Source of the DNA: Bagarius yarrelli
Taxonomy: Eukaryota > Chordata > Actinopteri > Siluriformes > Sisoridae
Assembly: GCA_005784505.1 (NCBI GenBank)
Contig: VCAZ01000293.1
Span: 477,101-541,100 of the forward strand
Length of the DNA stretch: 64,000 nt
Direction of reading: 5' to 3'
A program made the position numbers and the translations under genes. Positions 34,336-44,365 of this stretch are shown one piece after another. Numbering within the stretch: position 1 is the stretch's first letter; each line of letters starts with the position of its first letter. The notes under the pieces are model-generated. The model saw only the letters and a program-made list of their open reading frames with translations, searched no databases and was not told the origin of the DNA.

Positions 34336-34569
34336 AAGAAGTAGATCTGGTGGACTGATGGATGTTGAGTATTATGGTGATCTGGTATGTTTAGATGCTG
34401 TCTTTCCCACTCTTATTGATCATGTTTTTGATGATGAGAGCAGCTGTTTGCTTAACATAGTTAGTCTTGCCGGAGTCCATGGTTGCACTCTACATTAAAT
34501 ACTCAATCACTGCATACACTGTGATTACAATGTCACTTAACTGTTTTCCTTCTTTTTTGTCTTTCTTTC

Positions 34570-34625
34570 TTTCCCCCTCTCTCTCTCTCTCTCTCTCTTT
34601 CTCTTTCACTCTCTCACACACACAC
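34570..34625. repeat. CT/CA microsatellite in the L2 3' UTR
   Basis: A CT-rich tract followed by a short CA run. GA or CT tracts recur at the same UTR position in the L2 copies at 43203-43253 (opposite strand) and 37915-37950. Confidence 0.85.
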
Positions 34626-35079
34626 TGTCGAGCTACATATGCCACAACGAAGCTGCCAGTAATCCAGACCCCATCTCCTCTCTGGACCTGTCAGAACCTT
34701 CCCTGTGACACGCTCCAGTTGATGATCACATCACTAGGGTGACCGAGGACGTTCCACTCTGCCATAAAGACATTCCAGCTGTTCTTTAAGGACTTTTTTA
34801 AGTTGCTCACACACAGTGTAACTACATAATTCCTGCTACCTGTTTTTCACCCAAATGAGGATGGGTTCTCTGTTGAGTCTGGTTCCTCTCAAGGTTTCTT
34901 CTTATTCAATCTCAGAGAGTTTTTTTCCTTGTCACCGTCGCCCCTGGCTTGCTCTTCAGGGACAAACTGATTTCTGTTTCATTTTATCTCATAATTTTCT
35001 TCGATTGTGTAAAGCTGCTTTGTGACAATGACCATTGTAAAAGCACTATACAAATAAAACTGAATTAAATTGAATTGAA

Positions 35080-35415
35080 TCCCGGCCAAGGAACAACGTG
35101 GTGTCGTCAGCATAAGCCAACACCCTGGCACCTATCCCATTTGCTCCTGGGACATGTAGCCCCTTAAATGCAGATTACCTTCTCAGCCGCACTGCCAGAG
35201 GCTCTATGTAAAACACGTAGAGCAACGGTAACAGCAGGCAGCCCTGGCTGACCTGACTGTTCTCTCCTCTAGCCACTCCCAGCATTTCCACAGTGGGCCC
35301 ATAGGGCTTCACCAGCGTAAAGTTTGGTCCACTTCCCATCTACACAAATTACTTTCTGGTACCACCATTACAAATTTTCCATCACCCAGTCAAACCCCCA
35401 AGCCGCCGCATCAGG
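35080..35415 (-). pseudogene. Tx1-like reverse transcriptase fragment
   Basis: The minus strand reads, across frames, 'GVPQGCPISPLLYVLFIEPL' near 35240-35190, then 'LHVPGANGIGARVLAYADDT' and 'TLFLGRD' at 35155-35084, so the YADD active site is present. The neighbouring minus-strand piece at 29290-30245 belongs to a similar LINE. The two lie on either side of the L2, but in the wrong order for one simple element. Confidence 0.6.
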
Positions 35416-35700
35416 AATCACGCCTATAAAAGAACCAAAAAATGAGCAGTCGGCAGGTATAGGGCTCAACTCTGGTACAGGCTCTAAAAAAAAAGGTCTA
35501 GGAAAAAGAAATTGGAGAAACGATTTCAGCAGAAAAGAAAAAAAAACTAAGGAAAGAAATTTTAAAAAAAGATTTTAGAAGAAAAAAAAAGATCTAAGAA
35601 AAGATTTTAGAGGAAAATAAATTTTTTTAAAATTTCAGAAGAAGAAAAATAATTTAAGAAAAAGATTTAAGTAAAGGAAGAGTAAAAGAAAATTATATTT
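35415..35700 (+). repeat. LTR and leader-like sequence with purine tract
   Basis: 'cctataaaagaaccaaaaaa', 'gagcagtcggcaggtatagg' and a long A/G-rich tract (35485-35680) resemble the reverse complement of 40300-40020, the LTR and leader of the Ty3/gypsy element. It is a TATA-bearing LTR piece in opposite orientation. Confidence 0.55.
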
Positions 35701-37189
35701 GGTTTTGGTTTACAGGTTTTGGTTTAAGCTGTTTTTTGAGTTACAGGTGTTGGAATTTTATAACACAATTCCCTTAAGTTTCCCCCTTATGCTCACAAGC
35801 CCTAGTGAGAGGAAAGCTCATCCACTGAAAATTACAGAGAAAGTGCCTGTAGACAAGTACAACATGCTTGTACAATTTAGGTTGCTAGTTAACACTTCAA
35901 AGCTGTAATATGAGACTTGAAAGCTAGCTTTTAATAAAGCCCTTGACTCTTTATATGTTAGAGTGCAACTATTTTTCAATAAAATTTGCTGTTCTGTTTT
36001 GTATCTTTACCCCAGTAAGCAATACAATTTAAAAAAAGATTTATACTCTTTATACTCTACTTTTCATTAGCTGTGTTTTATCTTCTTTTTTTTGGAAGAC
36101 TGCTTTTTTTTCATCTATAGCAGTGTGTAGAGGCCATTCCCATCTCAATACTGAATACACACTATAGAAATTACATCAAGGTACACAATTTCTCTAATAT
36201 GTCTTGCATCCAGCTTATTCCAGTGTTTGGCTTGTGGAATGTTTAGTCAGTCTTTTTCCATAGCTAGCAATAATTTATCTGTGAGAAATGTAAGTTAGTT
36301 ATCTCTTTGATGGAAAGGATACTAGAATTAGAGGAGCACATCCAGAGTCTAGTTAGAATTAGTGAGTGTGAGAGCAGCCAAATTCTGGCAATAGAAAGTA
36401 TTTCTCTTCTCTTCGCTTTGCGTGTCCAACAGGTTTTGTTCTCCTCAGTGAAGCACCTGCTAAAAAACCTAAAAGAGCTCTGGTTATAGAAAACTCTATT
36501 CTGAGGCATGTGAAATTAGCTATGCCTTTAGGGGGCACCAGCAGCAGGTTGGGTGTATGCCAAAAGCCATGGCGCCAGACATAGCAGGTCAGTTTTTAGT
36601 TTCTTAAGCAAGCACAGGTTCTCTAATATAGTACTTCACACAGGAACTAATGACATAAGACTTCGACAGTCAGATGTTACTAAGAGTAACATTGTAGAGG
36701 TGTGTAAGTTAGTGAAGGCAATGTCCTCCTCTGATATAAAGATAGGTCTGTTAAATATGAGACCTCTCATGTCAAAAGCGATGATTATAAATAAAATTAT
36801 TACAGATTATAAACGTGGATTAGGACTAAATGAATATATAGCATTAAATGAAGCTAGTCCTCCTGGCTATAGTTATATAAATCAGCCCCATCTAAATAGC
36901 AAAGGGGCCAGCATTGCAGCACAAAAAAAAGTTCTCTATATCAACATAAAATATCTAGAGTTTAAAAGCAAGTCTAGTCAGTCAATTACATTATTTCTAA
37001 TAGATTTTAAGGGCCCTTTATATAAATATAAATATATACGAATAAATTCTATGCGGCTTGGATAGATCTATATTTTTCATTTCATTGAACAAAGTAATTT
37101 TTTTCTACTAATACATTAACATGGATAGAGTCATATTTAAATAAAAAAAAACAATGAACAGAAATGAATCATTCATGCTTACCATTTTT

Positions 37190-37330
37190 TTGAGTGTAAT
37201 ATTGGAGATCCACCGGGGTTAATTCTTGGACCAATTTTGTTCAGTTTATATATAAACAATCTGCCTACAGACGTCCAGGTTTAGATGTATGTAGATGATA
37301 CAGTTGTTTATAGACTGTAAGCTGAGGGAC
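37190..37330 (+). pseudogene. LINE reverse transcriptase snippet
   Basis: It encodes 'LILGPILFSLYINNLPTDVQ' and, after a stop, 'MYVDDTVVYRL'. The VDD and LGPILFSLY motifs are those of the polymerase active-site region. Its family differs from the L2 around it. Confidence 0.65.
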
Positions 37331-37439
37331 TAGCCGGAGGGACTAGCCTGGGGAGACCAGAGCCAGGCGGAAGGCAGAAGGCAATTCTTCACATACTAAC
37401 CCCCCAGCTGTCAGAATGTGATATCCCTAGGCCCTGGTC

Positions 37440-37735
37440 CCAGCGCACAGTTTCTCCTAGTAAAATATTAAAAGATGTGAGATAGAAAAGGCTATACCGC
37501 TGAAAATCTTCGTCTTCGTATATCACACCCCTTGTGGGAGAACATTTGGCTCCCTGGTTGCTGGTAGGTCATGAGGTTGAGTAAGGCTGCACTCATCACG
37601 CTTGCTTCCCAAAGGCAACCCCTAGTGTCGTACACTTGATACAATGTCTCTGTTCCCTGTTCCCTTCATCAGGAAACGAGGGTTACTAAATGTAACTGAG
37701 ACGTTACACTCGCACTAATTGTTACACTTTTACTC
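37440..37735. repeat. Probable teleost interspersed repeat
   Basis: The words 'gttcccttcatcaggaaacg' and 'agggttactaaatgtaactg' recall a repeat found in many fish genomes. No coding sequence is seen. Assignment is from memory of the word pattern only. Confidence 0.4.
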
Positions 37736-38233
37736 ATTTTTGTTGACAGTGGTGTAGTGGGCCCAGAGATTCCTCAAGTCTGTTACCTTCTGGCTCTAGT
37801 TATGCTTCCATTGTTATGCTTCCATAGGTTGTCTTGTTGGAGTCCCCAACTACATATTCTATGTCTAATATATCCTTAACTTTTATGCAACAATACACTT
37901 AATAATCCATATCTTTCTCTTTCTCTCACTCTCTCTCTTTCTCTCTTACTGGTACCTCAGTGGTTAACTTGCCCCTGAGGTACCAGTGACCAGTGTCCTG
38001 CCCCTTTTTCCGAATTCAAGGAGCTTCCAGGATGGACTGGGACTCACTCTGCTCCACTGACCCAAGACTACAGTTTACATTGCATTTGATCACCATTACC
38101 ATATGAATTTAAAGATGATCTAAGAAAGTGAAAATTTGCAACAAAAAAAATGTAAATAGGAGGGATTATTATTGTTAGTTTACACTCGAAAGCTGAGATA
38201 TGATATTCAAAACAACCTTTTTTTCTTTTGCGC

Positions 38234-38830
38234 CTATACCTGGGCTGCCAAAGTGCTGCACAAGAGTGGTTTAAGGCCTATCACGTGATACGTGGGATTG
38301 ATCTTAAGGGACCTTGGAAGGGGCCAGTCGGTAGGCCACTGGGTTAATTCTCCCGATTTGACTTTTAAACAGACATACCCGGGTATGAATGCCAAAGATT
38401 GTTGTGCGCGTATCCAGCCCATATCAGGCGGTCCACCCATGAGGAGGGGTTAGAGGAGGCCAGACACCTGAGTGTATGCTCCAGGTCCTGGTTAACCCGC
38501 TCCGTCTGCCCATTGGATTCCGAGTGGAAGCCTGAGGATAGGCTAATAGTAGCCCCAATTAGGCCAAAGAATGCCTTTCAAAACTGGCTGACAAACTGTG
38601 CCCCCCTGTCAGAGACTAGGTCACGAGGAAGACTGTGAATGCATACCACGTGCTGCAATATGGAAGTTTTTGCAAAGGTATAAAAGTCGAGTGACAGGTG
38701 GGATCACAGCCGTGATGGTATGGGAGGCAGTTGTAGCAACCCATGTAGGCACGTGTGGGGCTCCTTGTTTGCGCACACACAGGGCACGCTGCTACGTAGG
38801 ACCGTACAGACCAGCAAGCTTGCCACGGAT
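38234..38830 (-). pseudogene. Ty3/gypsy integrase
   Basis: Across frames the minus strand gives 'CVCANKEPHTCLHGLLQ' (38805-38755, zinc-binding region end), 'RDLVSDRGAQFVSQFWKAFF' (38630-38570, second catalytic Asp), 'GFHSESNGQTERVNQDLE' (38535-38480, catalytic Glu) and the C-terminal 'CLKVKSGELTQWPTDWPLP' (38370-38310). The first catalytic Asp region is deleted. Confidence 0.85.
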
Positions 38831-39094
38831 TGAGGCGCCTGGGTCCATGCTAAAGCGCCCTTGTGAAAATATAAAGCCCAAAAAGGAGGTGGACTCAGAC
38901 TTCTCCAGTTTGACAAACAGTTGGTTGTCCAGTTCTAGGACCTGCCTCATGTGAACCATGTGTTCTTCGACTGAGTTACTGAAAATCAAGATGTTGTCGA
39001 GATACACGAATGCAAAATGGTTCACGGCTTCCTGGAGTATCTCGTTAATGAAACGCTGGAAGATCGCGGGCACGTTCGTAAGCCAGAACGGCAT
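38792..39094 (-). pseudogene. Ty3/gypsy reverse transcriptase fragment
   Basis: The frame starts 'MPFWLTNVPAIFQRFINEIL' and contains 'FVYLDNILIFSNSVEEHMVH', where the catalytic YLDD is changed to YLDN. 'FVKLEKSESTSFLGFIFSQG' follows. It ends in a junction with integrase sequence. Both the active-site change and the deletion show it is dead. Confidence 0.9.
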
Positions 39095-39147
39095 TACTAA
39101 ATACTCATACTGCCTTTAAGTGAATCAGGTTGTAAGCGCTGCAAAGT

Positions 39148-39910
39148 TCAAGTTTTCTGTTCAAGGGTCTGTGTGGCGTAAGCTTTTGGGCTTTCTTTTT
39201 TGAAAATTCTTCGAATATCAACGGATTTCTGGGGGGCTGGTCGAGAGGGTTGGATTCCCCTCAAACATCTCTGGGAACACTGGGCCCCCCACATGGCTAT
39301 CGACTGGGTCAACCAATCAATAATGGGTTTGTGCTTTCTGAGCCAGGGAAACCCTAACACTAACTGCAGTGCCGGCGGCTGAGTCAGGAAAAACGACTCA
39401 GCGTGCTGTCCAAGCCGTAATATTATTGATGCAGTTTGTTGTGTCACTGGTCTTGACCTGAAGAGCTGCCCCTCCAATGATGCAATCAGGATGGAAGAAG
39501 GGAGTGAGTCGGTGGTATGACAAGCTAATTGTACATCAATAAAATCACCCGCTGCCCCTGAGTCCACAAAGGCCTCTAATTTGGCCTCCCGTCCCCCATC
39601 CAAAAGAAGGACAGCTGATTGGAAAAGGCCGGCTTGGGGGGTTGGCTCTTTGGGCTATTAGCGGCCTTCTTTTGACTTCTGCTAATAGCCGAGGCTGGCT
39701 GTCCCTAACTGAATTGGCTCTCCTACTGCGTCTACCGCCCCAGGTGGCTGCAAGTTCCGCTGAGGCCACCTCTTGTTTGCGCGTTCGCTGGCCGGTACAG
39801 TTTCGCTAAGCTATCCGAGGAATCCCATGTGGCAAGCTCGTTCTTTATATTGCTGGATAAGCCTTTGGGCATATGCAGCCACAAGGGCTAAAGTATTCCA
39901 TCCCAAACCT
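39148..39910 (-). pseudogene. Ty3/gypsy gag C-terminus and protease
   Basis: The frame 39603-39148 contains 'AFVDSGAAGDFIDVQLA', the aspartic protease active site (DSGA), and 'LVLGFPWLRKHKPIIDW', the conserved flap-distal motif. Upstream, 39910-39604 in broken frames reads as a gag C-terminus that includes 'EPIQLG'-like sequence. The zinc knuckle is not clear. Confidence 0.85.
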
Positions 39911-40189
39911 GCTGCTTGAATGCGAAATTTAAAGTATATTCTGACACTTCATCAAACTTATAAATGAACTGAAATCTCTTTTGCTGTTTAAATAATAAAT
40001 TCAACCAAAATTCGATTCACAAACAAAAAGGAACTAAAAAGTCTTTTCTTAAATTTTCTTTTCTTTTAATCTCTTTTCTTATTCTCTTTTCTTTTTTCTT
40101 CTATTTTTCTTAGGCACTTTTCTTTCTTAGGCACTTTTTTTTCTTATTTTCGTTTTTCTTTTCTTATTTTCTTTTCTTTTCCTAGTTCT

Positions 40190-40427
40190 TTTTTCTTTTC
40201 TTTTGCGCCTATACCGGGGCTGCGCTCTACACTTGGTGCTATTTAAATTACCGCATGCCAACTGCTCAGTTCTTTGTTCTTTTATAGATGTGCGGTCAGG
40301 TGCTTCAGATTTCACTGATTAGGTGTCATGGCGGCATTGCCTTGCAACCGCACGTGGCTGCGAACTTGCCTGACAGGAAACTTGCGGAGAAATTCTCCGC
40401 GAGTTTGCCTGCCGCGAAGTCCATGAC
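40190..40427 (-). repeat. 5' LTR of the Ty3/gypsy element
   Basis: On the minus strand it starts 'tgtcatggacttcgcggcag' and contains the TATA box 'atctataaaagaac' (about 40280). The leader behind it is a long A/G-rich stretch to about 40020. The exact LTR end is not resolved. Confidence 0.55.
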
Positions 40428-40694
40428 AGTACATAATACCTCTAGATTTAAATGAAGAACTTTTTTTTATACCATAGCTTGTGAGTATGAGTATAAAAAT
40501 GTTCACCAAAAAAATCATAAGGGAAGACCATTCATAAATGTTTTTTAGACAAAACAATTGTATTTCTTAGATCTTACTACAGATCATACAGATCATAGAA
40601 AAAGTGGATGGAGACAAGATAAACATGATTGTGTAATTTTTTTTAGTTTTCACTCCAAGGCTTGAGACTCAAAGCTAGATTTAATACCTCTAGA

Positions 40695-40890
40695 TTTAAA
40701 GGTGCATCTCAAAACATTTGAATATCACTAAAAAGATAAACATTTTTTGTCACTTATTTCAGGGAGTAAAATCCATGAAATCGCTAAAATCCAAAATTCA
40801 GTGTCTCAGAAAATTTAAATATTGTGAAAAAGTTCAAAATTGGAAAGTCATTGTGTCACACCCTAATCAGCTAATTACCTCTGTAGGCTG
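40695..40890 (+). mobile_element. Terminal piece of a Tc1-type transposon
   Basis: It starts 'aggtgcatctcaaaacattt' and includes 'cagtgtctcagaaaatttaa' and 'gtgtcacaccctaatcagct', the terminal and sub-terminal repeat of the Tc1 family whose other copy spans 24935-28380. No transposase follows, so only one end survives. Confidence 0.75.
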
Positions 40891-40899
40891 GTGACTGTG

Positions 40900-42740
40900 G
40901 GAATAAATCACAATAAAGCAATAAAACAAAAAAAAAAATCAGGATCTGTTACAGAGTTCTCAGGAAAAGGGGTAAAAGCCTCTCTCCAGGGGCCAAGATG
41001 TTATCTTTTGCAAACCTCAAGTCTTGCAAACCTCATGTATACTATATGCTGTGATATTCCTGATGATTCATATTCATGTTTGATATTATTTTAAAGGTTT
41101 TGGTGTGAACAGTACTTCTTATCTTATCTTTCTAAGTCTAAAGGTATAACAGTTAGGGTACTTTAAGACATTTTGCACTCCTGTAAAAGGTGTGTCCTCC
41201 TCAGGAAACCTAGATTAGAAATTCACTAACAACCCCATCTGGTGAAATTTTAGGTCACGAGAAAATTTATGATTTTTTCCTTTCAGTTGGGTATTTAGGG
41301 TACATTGACAAAACACTCAAGGAAGCATTCTGTACTTAGAGCTTTCCACACTGCTGTGTGTCTCTCGATTACCAGGCATGATATAGATTCTACTTTATAC
41401 TGTTAATCATGTTATGTATGTAATTTGATATTTTGTACTTTACTGTGTAATCATTGTTTTACCTGCGTGGCATAATAAATTGTTACTGATTCATTTAAAA
41501 TTCTTCAGAATAAGTAATTTCCACTAGATTAATGAGGAGTACTTTGTTACAACAAAATCATATGTCAGGGTAAGACAAACTGAAGTTTCATAGTAAATGG
41601 AGCATGGGGCACATTCTCCCAGATTAATGTCTATCACCTGGCTTAGCAAGTTGTATGCACATGGCTAAGGAAACTATTATTTTGTTCTGAGCAAGCATGG
41701 AGCAGCCAGACAAAATTAATATTAGCAAATTCTACAACCAGAATGAAATTTTTTTAACTAAAAAATAAAAATAGTAACCAGGACCTTTAAGTAAATTTTT
41801 TTTATATGAAAAAAAATTAATTTCTAAGATCTTACTAAAGGTCACAGAGAAAGTGCTATAAAAACTCCTGGTTTTAAATCAACGAATAAGTGATGCCAAT
41901 TCTTTTGATTTTTGTGTGATTTAAACCTACAATAAAATCACAGCCTAAAAACAACTGACCACAGTTCATAATTTTTTTTGAAATGTGAATTAATATGGGA
42001 AAATAATCCTTCTCTGACATTAAATCTCTACAAGCACAAAGGTGGCAACTAAATATTGCATGCATTTTTTGGATTTGGAGTTCTACCACACTACTAAAAT
42101 TAAAAATATAGTAAATTACTATTCTAGACTAACACTAAATGTGGTTTTAATTATTTCTGATGTTGTAAAAGATTTTGAATGGCGTATATGTTTTAAAATA
42201 TGTATATAACCTTTTTGGGGGGCTTAAGCAGTTCTACAGAAATAAATTAAAAAAGTTACCAATATAAAGCTTTGTGTATTGTTTGCAAAGAAGATGAGTC
42301 TATAATGAAAATCGTAAGAATCAGTAAGGCAACTTTAGCATATATCTCCAAATAATTAAAAGTACAACAACAAACTATTTAGTATTGTCTGTAACATGGC
42401 ACACAATAAACGCTAAAATAACGATGCTTTTAACCACAGTTAAATTTGCTTCAAGACACATGGCCACACAAAAACACAATCATGAACGCTAACCAAAACT
42501 TGCTTTTACTGCAAACCCTATTGAATGGCCATTACAACTGTTGCATTCTGTATGCAACGAACATAAAACATTTTAATGAATTTACTTTTCAGTGACTTTA
42601 TATCTGACTCAGGTGACTTCTGAATGCTGCATCCTTAATCTAGTACAGTTTTGGAGCATTTGACATCGACAACACTGATTCTCCTTTTCTTTCTCAGTGA
42701 TGTATTATTGCCACTATCTGCCGAGTGCACCGGTTGTGGC
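40900..42740. other. AT-rich DNA without recognised features
   Basis: No domain, tRNA or clear repeat was found. Short open frames are AT-rich and lack similarity to anything I recognise. Confidence 0.4.
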
Positions 42741-43199
42741 CAAACTTCAATTCAATTCAGTTTCAATTCAGTTTTTATTTGTATAGCGCTTTTTACAATG
42801 GTGATTGTCACAAAGCAGCTTTACAATTGAAGAAATTATGAAACAGAATTAAACAGAAATCAGTTTGTCCCTGATGAGCAAGCCGGGGGCGACGGTGGCA
42901 AGGAAAAACTCCCTGAGATAGGAAGAAACCTTGAGAGGAACCAGACTCAACAGGGAACCCATCCTCATTTGGGTGAAAACAGGTAGCAGGGATCATGAGG
43001 TTACATTGTGTGTGTGTAAACAACTATAATCATTAGTCCTTAGCGAGCAGCCGGAACGTCTTTTATGGCGAAGTGGGTCGTCCTAGATCGCCCTGGTGAT
43101 GCATCATCCGCTGGGCAGGTCACAGGTAAGGGTCCCACAGGACGGGGTCGGAGGTGGGGTCTGGATCACCGGCAGCTCCATTGTGGTGTATGTAACTCA

Positions 43200-43202
<3 letters not shown>

Positions 43203-43244
<42 letters not shown>

Positions 43245-43253
43245 AGAGAGAGG
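43203..43253. repeat. GA microsatellite
   Basis: A run of GA units with one AA interruption, inside the L2 3' UTR. Confidence 0.95.
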
Positions 43254-44172
43254 GAAAGGAAGGCAAAAAGAAGGAAAACAGTTAAGTGACAATGTAATCA
43301 CACGGTTTGGATTGATTAAATGAATAATGTAGAGTGCAAGGATGGACTCCGGCAAGACTAACTAGGTCAGCATAACTAAAAGGAGAACCAGAGGGAAACA
43401 CAGACATGAGGGCTCCCTGATATGTTAAGCAACCAGCCGCTCTCATCATCAACACCGTGATCAATAAGAGAGGGGAAGACAGCATCTAAACATACCAGAT
43501 CACCATAATACTCAACACCCATGAGTCCCCCAGATCTGCTCCTTTATCTAAGGGGAATCAATACAAAATGCTTAATTAAATAAGTATGTTTTTAACCTGG
43601 ACTTAAACACTGAGACTGTGTCTGATTCCCAAACATACATAGGGAGGCTATTCCATAGCATTGGGGCTCTGTGAGAAAAGGCTCTGCCCCCTGCTGTAGT
43701 TTTTTATAATGCGCGGGTACTGACAGGCAGCCTGCATCCTTTGATCGAAGTAGGCGTGGCGGAACGTAAGACACCAAAAGTTCGCTCAAGTACTCAAGTA
43801 ATAGGATAGGAGCTCACTCAGGTACTGAGGTGATAAACCATTTAGGGCTTTATAAGTAATTTACAAGATTTTAAAATCTATTAGATATTTAATAGGGAGC
43901 CAGTGGAGTGTTGACAGAACCGGGCTAATGGGCTAATATGATTATACTTTCTGGTTCCAGTAAGAACTCTAGCTGCTGCATTTTGGACCAGCTGGAGCTG
44001 GTTTATTAGGCATGCAGAGCAACCATCCAGTAAAGCGTTACAACAGTCTAATATTGAATGAATGAACGCATGAACTAAAATTTCTGCATTTAACCTCGAG
44101 AGCATAGGTAGTAGTTTAGACATATTTTTAAGATGATAAAATGCATTTTTTACAAATGCAGCTCTCAATACA

Positions 44173-44345
44173 TTTACAGCATTTGGCAGACACCCTTATC
44201 CAGAGCGACTTACAATATTCCTTGTTATACAACTGAGGGTTAAGGGCCTTGCTCAGGGGACCAACAGCGGTGGTTTGGTCGACCTGGGAATCGAACCCAC
44301 AACCTTCAGGTTGGTAATCCACCACCTTAACCATGAGCCACAACT
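44173..44345 (-). mobile_element. tRNA-derived SINE, type A
   Basis: An 8-bp duplication, tcaataca, flanks it (44165-44172 and 44346-44353). The minus strand has 'gtggctcatggttaaggtgg', B box ggttcgattcc, the 'cccctgagcaaggcccttaa' spacer and the tail 'ctctggataagggtgtctgc'. It interrupts the L2 C-terminal region. Confidence 0.9.
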
Positions 44346-44365
44346 TCAATACACATTGGTGCCAC

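Larger units (their letters stand above)
30250..35079 (+). mobile_element. Nearly full-length L2-clade LINE (L2-A)
   Basis: This is the most complete LINE here: about 4.6 kb without the SINE, with ORF1, ORF2, a 3' UTR and a TTGAA-type tail (near 35060-35079). All four truncated L2-A pieces in the window can be read against it. The 3' UTR holds a CT microsatellite (34570-34625) and the 'aagctgctttgtgacaatga' block. Coding frames are broken by many stops. Its left end is estimated from the first ORF1-like sequence. Confidence 0.85.
36190..38120 (+). mobile_element. Degenerate L2 LINE with internal deletions
   Basis: ORF1-like sequence runs at 36250-36740 ('VQQVLFSSVKHLLKNLKELW' matches the copy at 30.7 kb in another frame; 'LHTGTNDIRLRQSD' is the GTNDI motif). 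ORF2-like endonuclease start follows directly at 36740-36930 ('IGLLNMRPLMSKAMIINKII', 'ASPPGYSYINQPH'). An L2-type 3' UTR with a CT-rich tract follows at 37800-38060. Most of ORF2 is missing. It is more diverged than L2-A. Confidence 0.65.
38225..40427 (-). mobile_element. Ty3/gypsy retrotransposon, internally deleted
   Basis: Minus-strand order from high to low coordinate: LTR (40427 to about 40190, starting tgtcatggacttcgcggc), pyrimidine-rich leader (purine-rich on the coding strand), gag C-terminus (39910-39604), protease (39603-39148), reverse transcriptase (39094-38830), integrase start and core (38830-38420) and integrase C-terminus (38440-38234). RNase H is missing: the reverse transcriptase is joined directly to the integrase near 38800. 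No 3' LTR was found. Confidence 0.85.
42745..44365 (-). mobile_element. 5'-truncated L2-A LINE
   Basis: The 3' tail and UTR lie at 42745-43580 (minus orientation, 'tttgtatagcgctttttaca', GA microsatellite at 43203-43253). The C-terminus of ORF2 lies at 43590-44165 ('LLVSYVPPRLLRSKDAGCLS' and 'LQLVQNAAARVLTGTRKYNH'), broken by a deletion near 43800. A SINE occupies 44173-44345. The LINE ends near 44365, where plus-strand L2 sequence begins head to head. Confidence 0.8.

Noticed and set aside
34467..34742. Signal-peptide-like frame with many Ser and Leu
   Set aside because: The hydrophobic part is the translation of the CT microsatellite in the L2 3' UTR.
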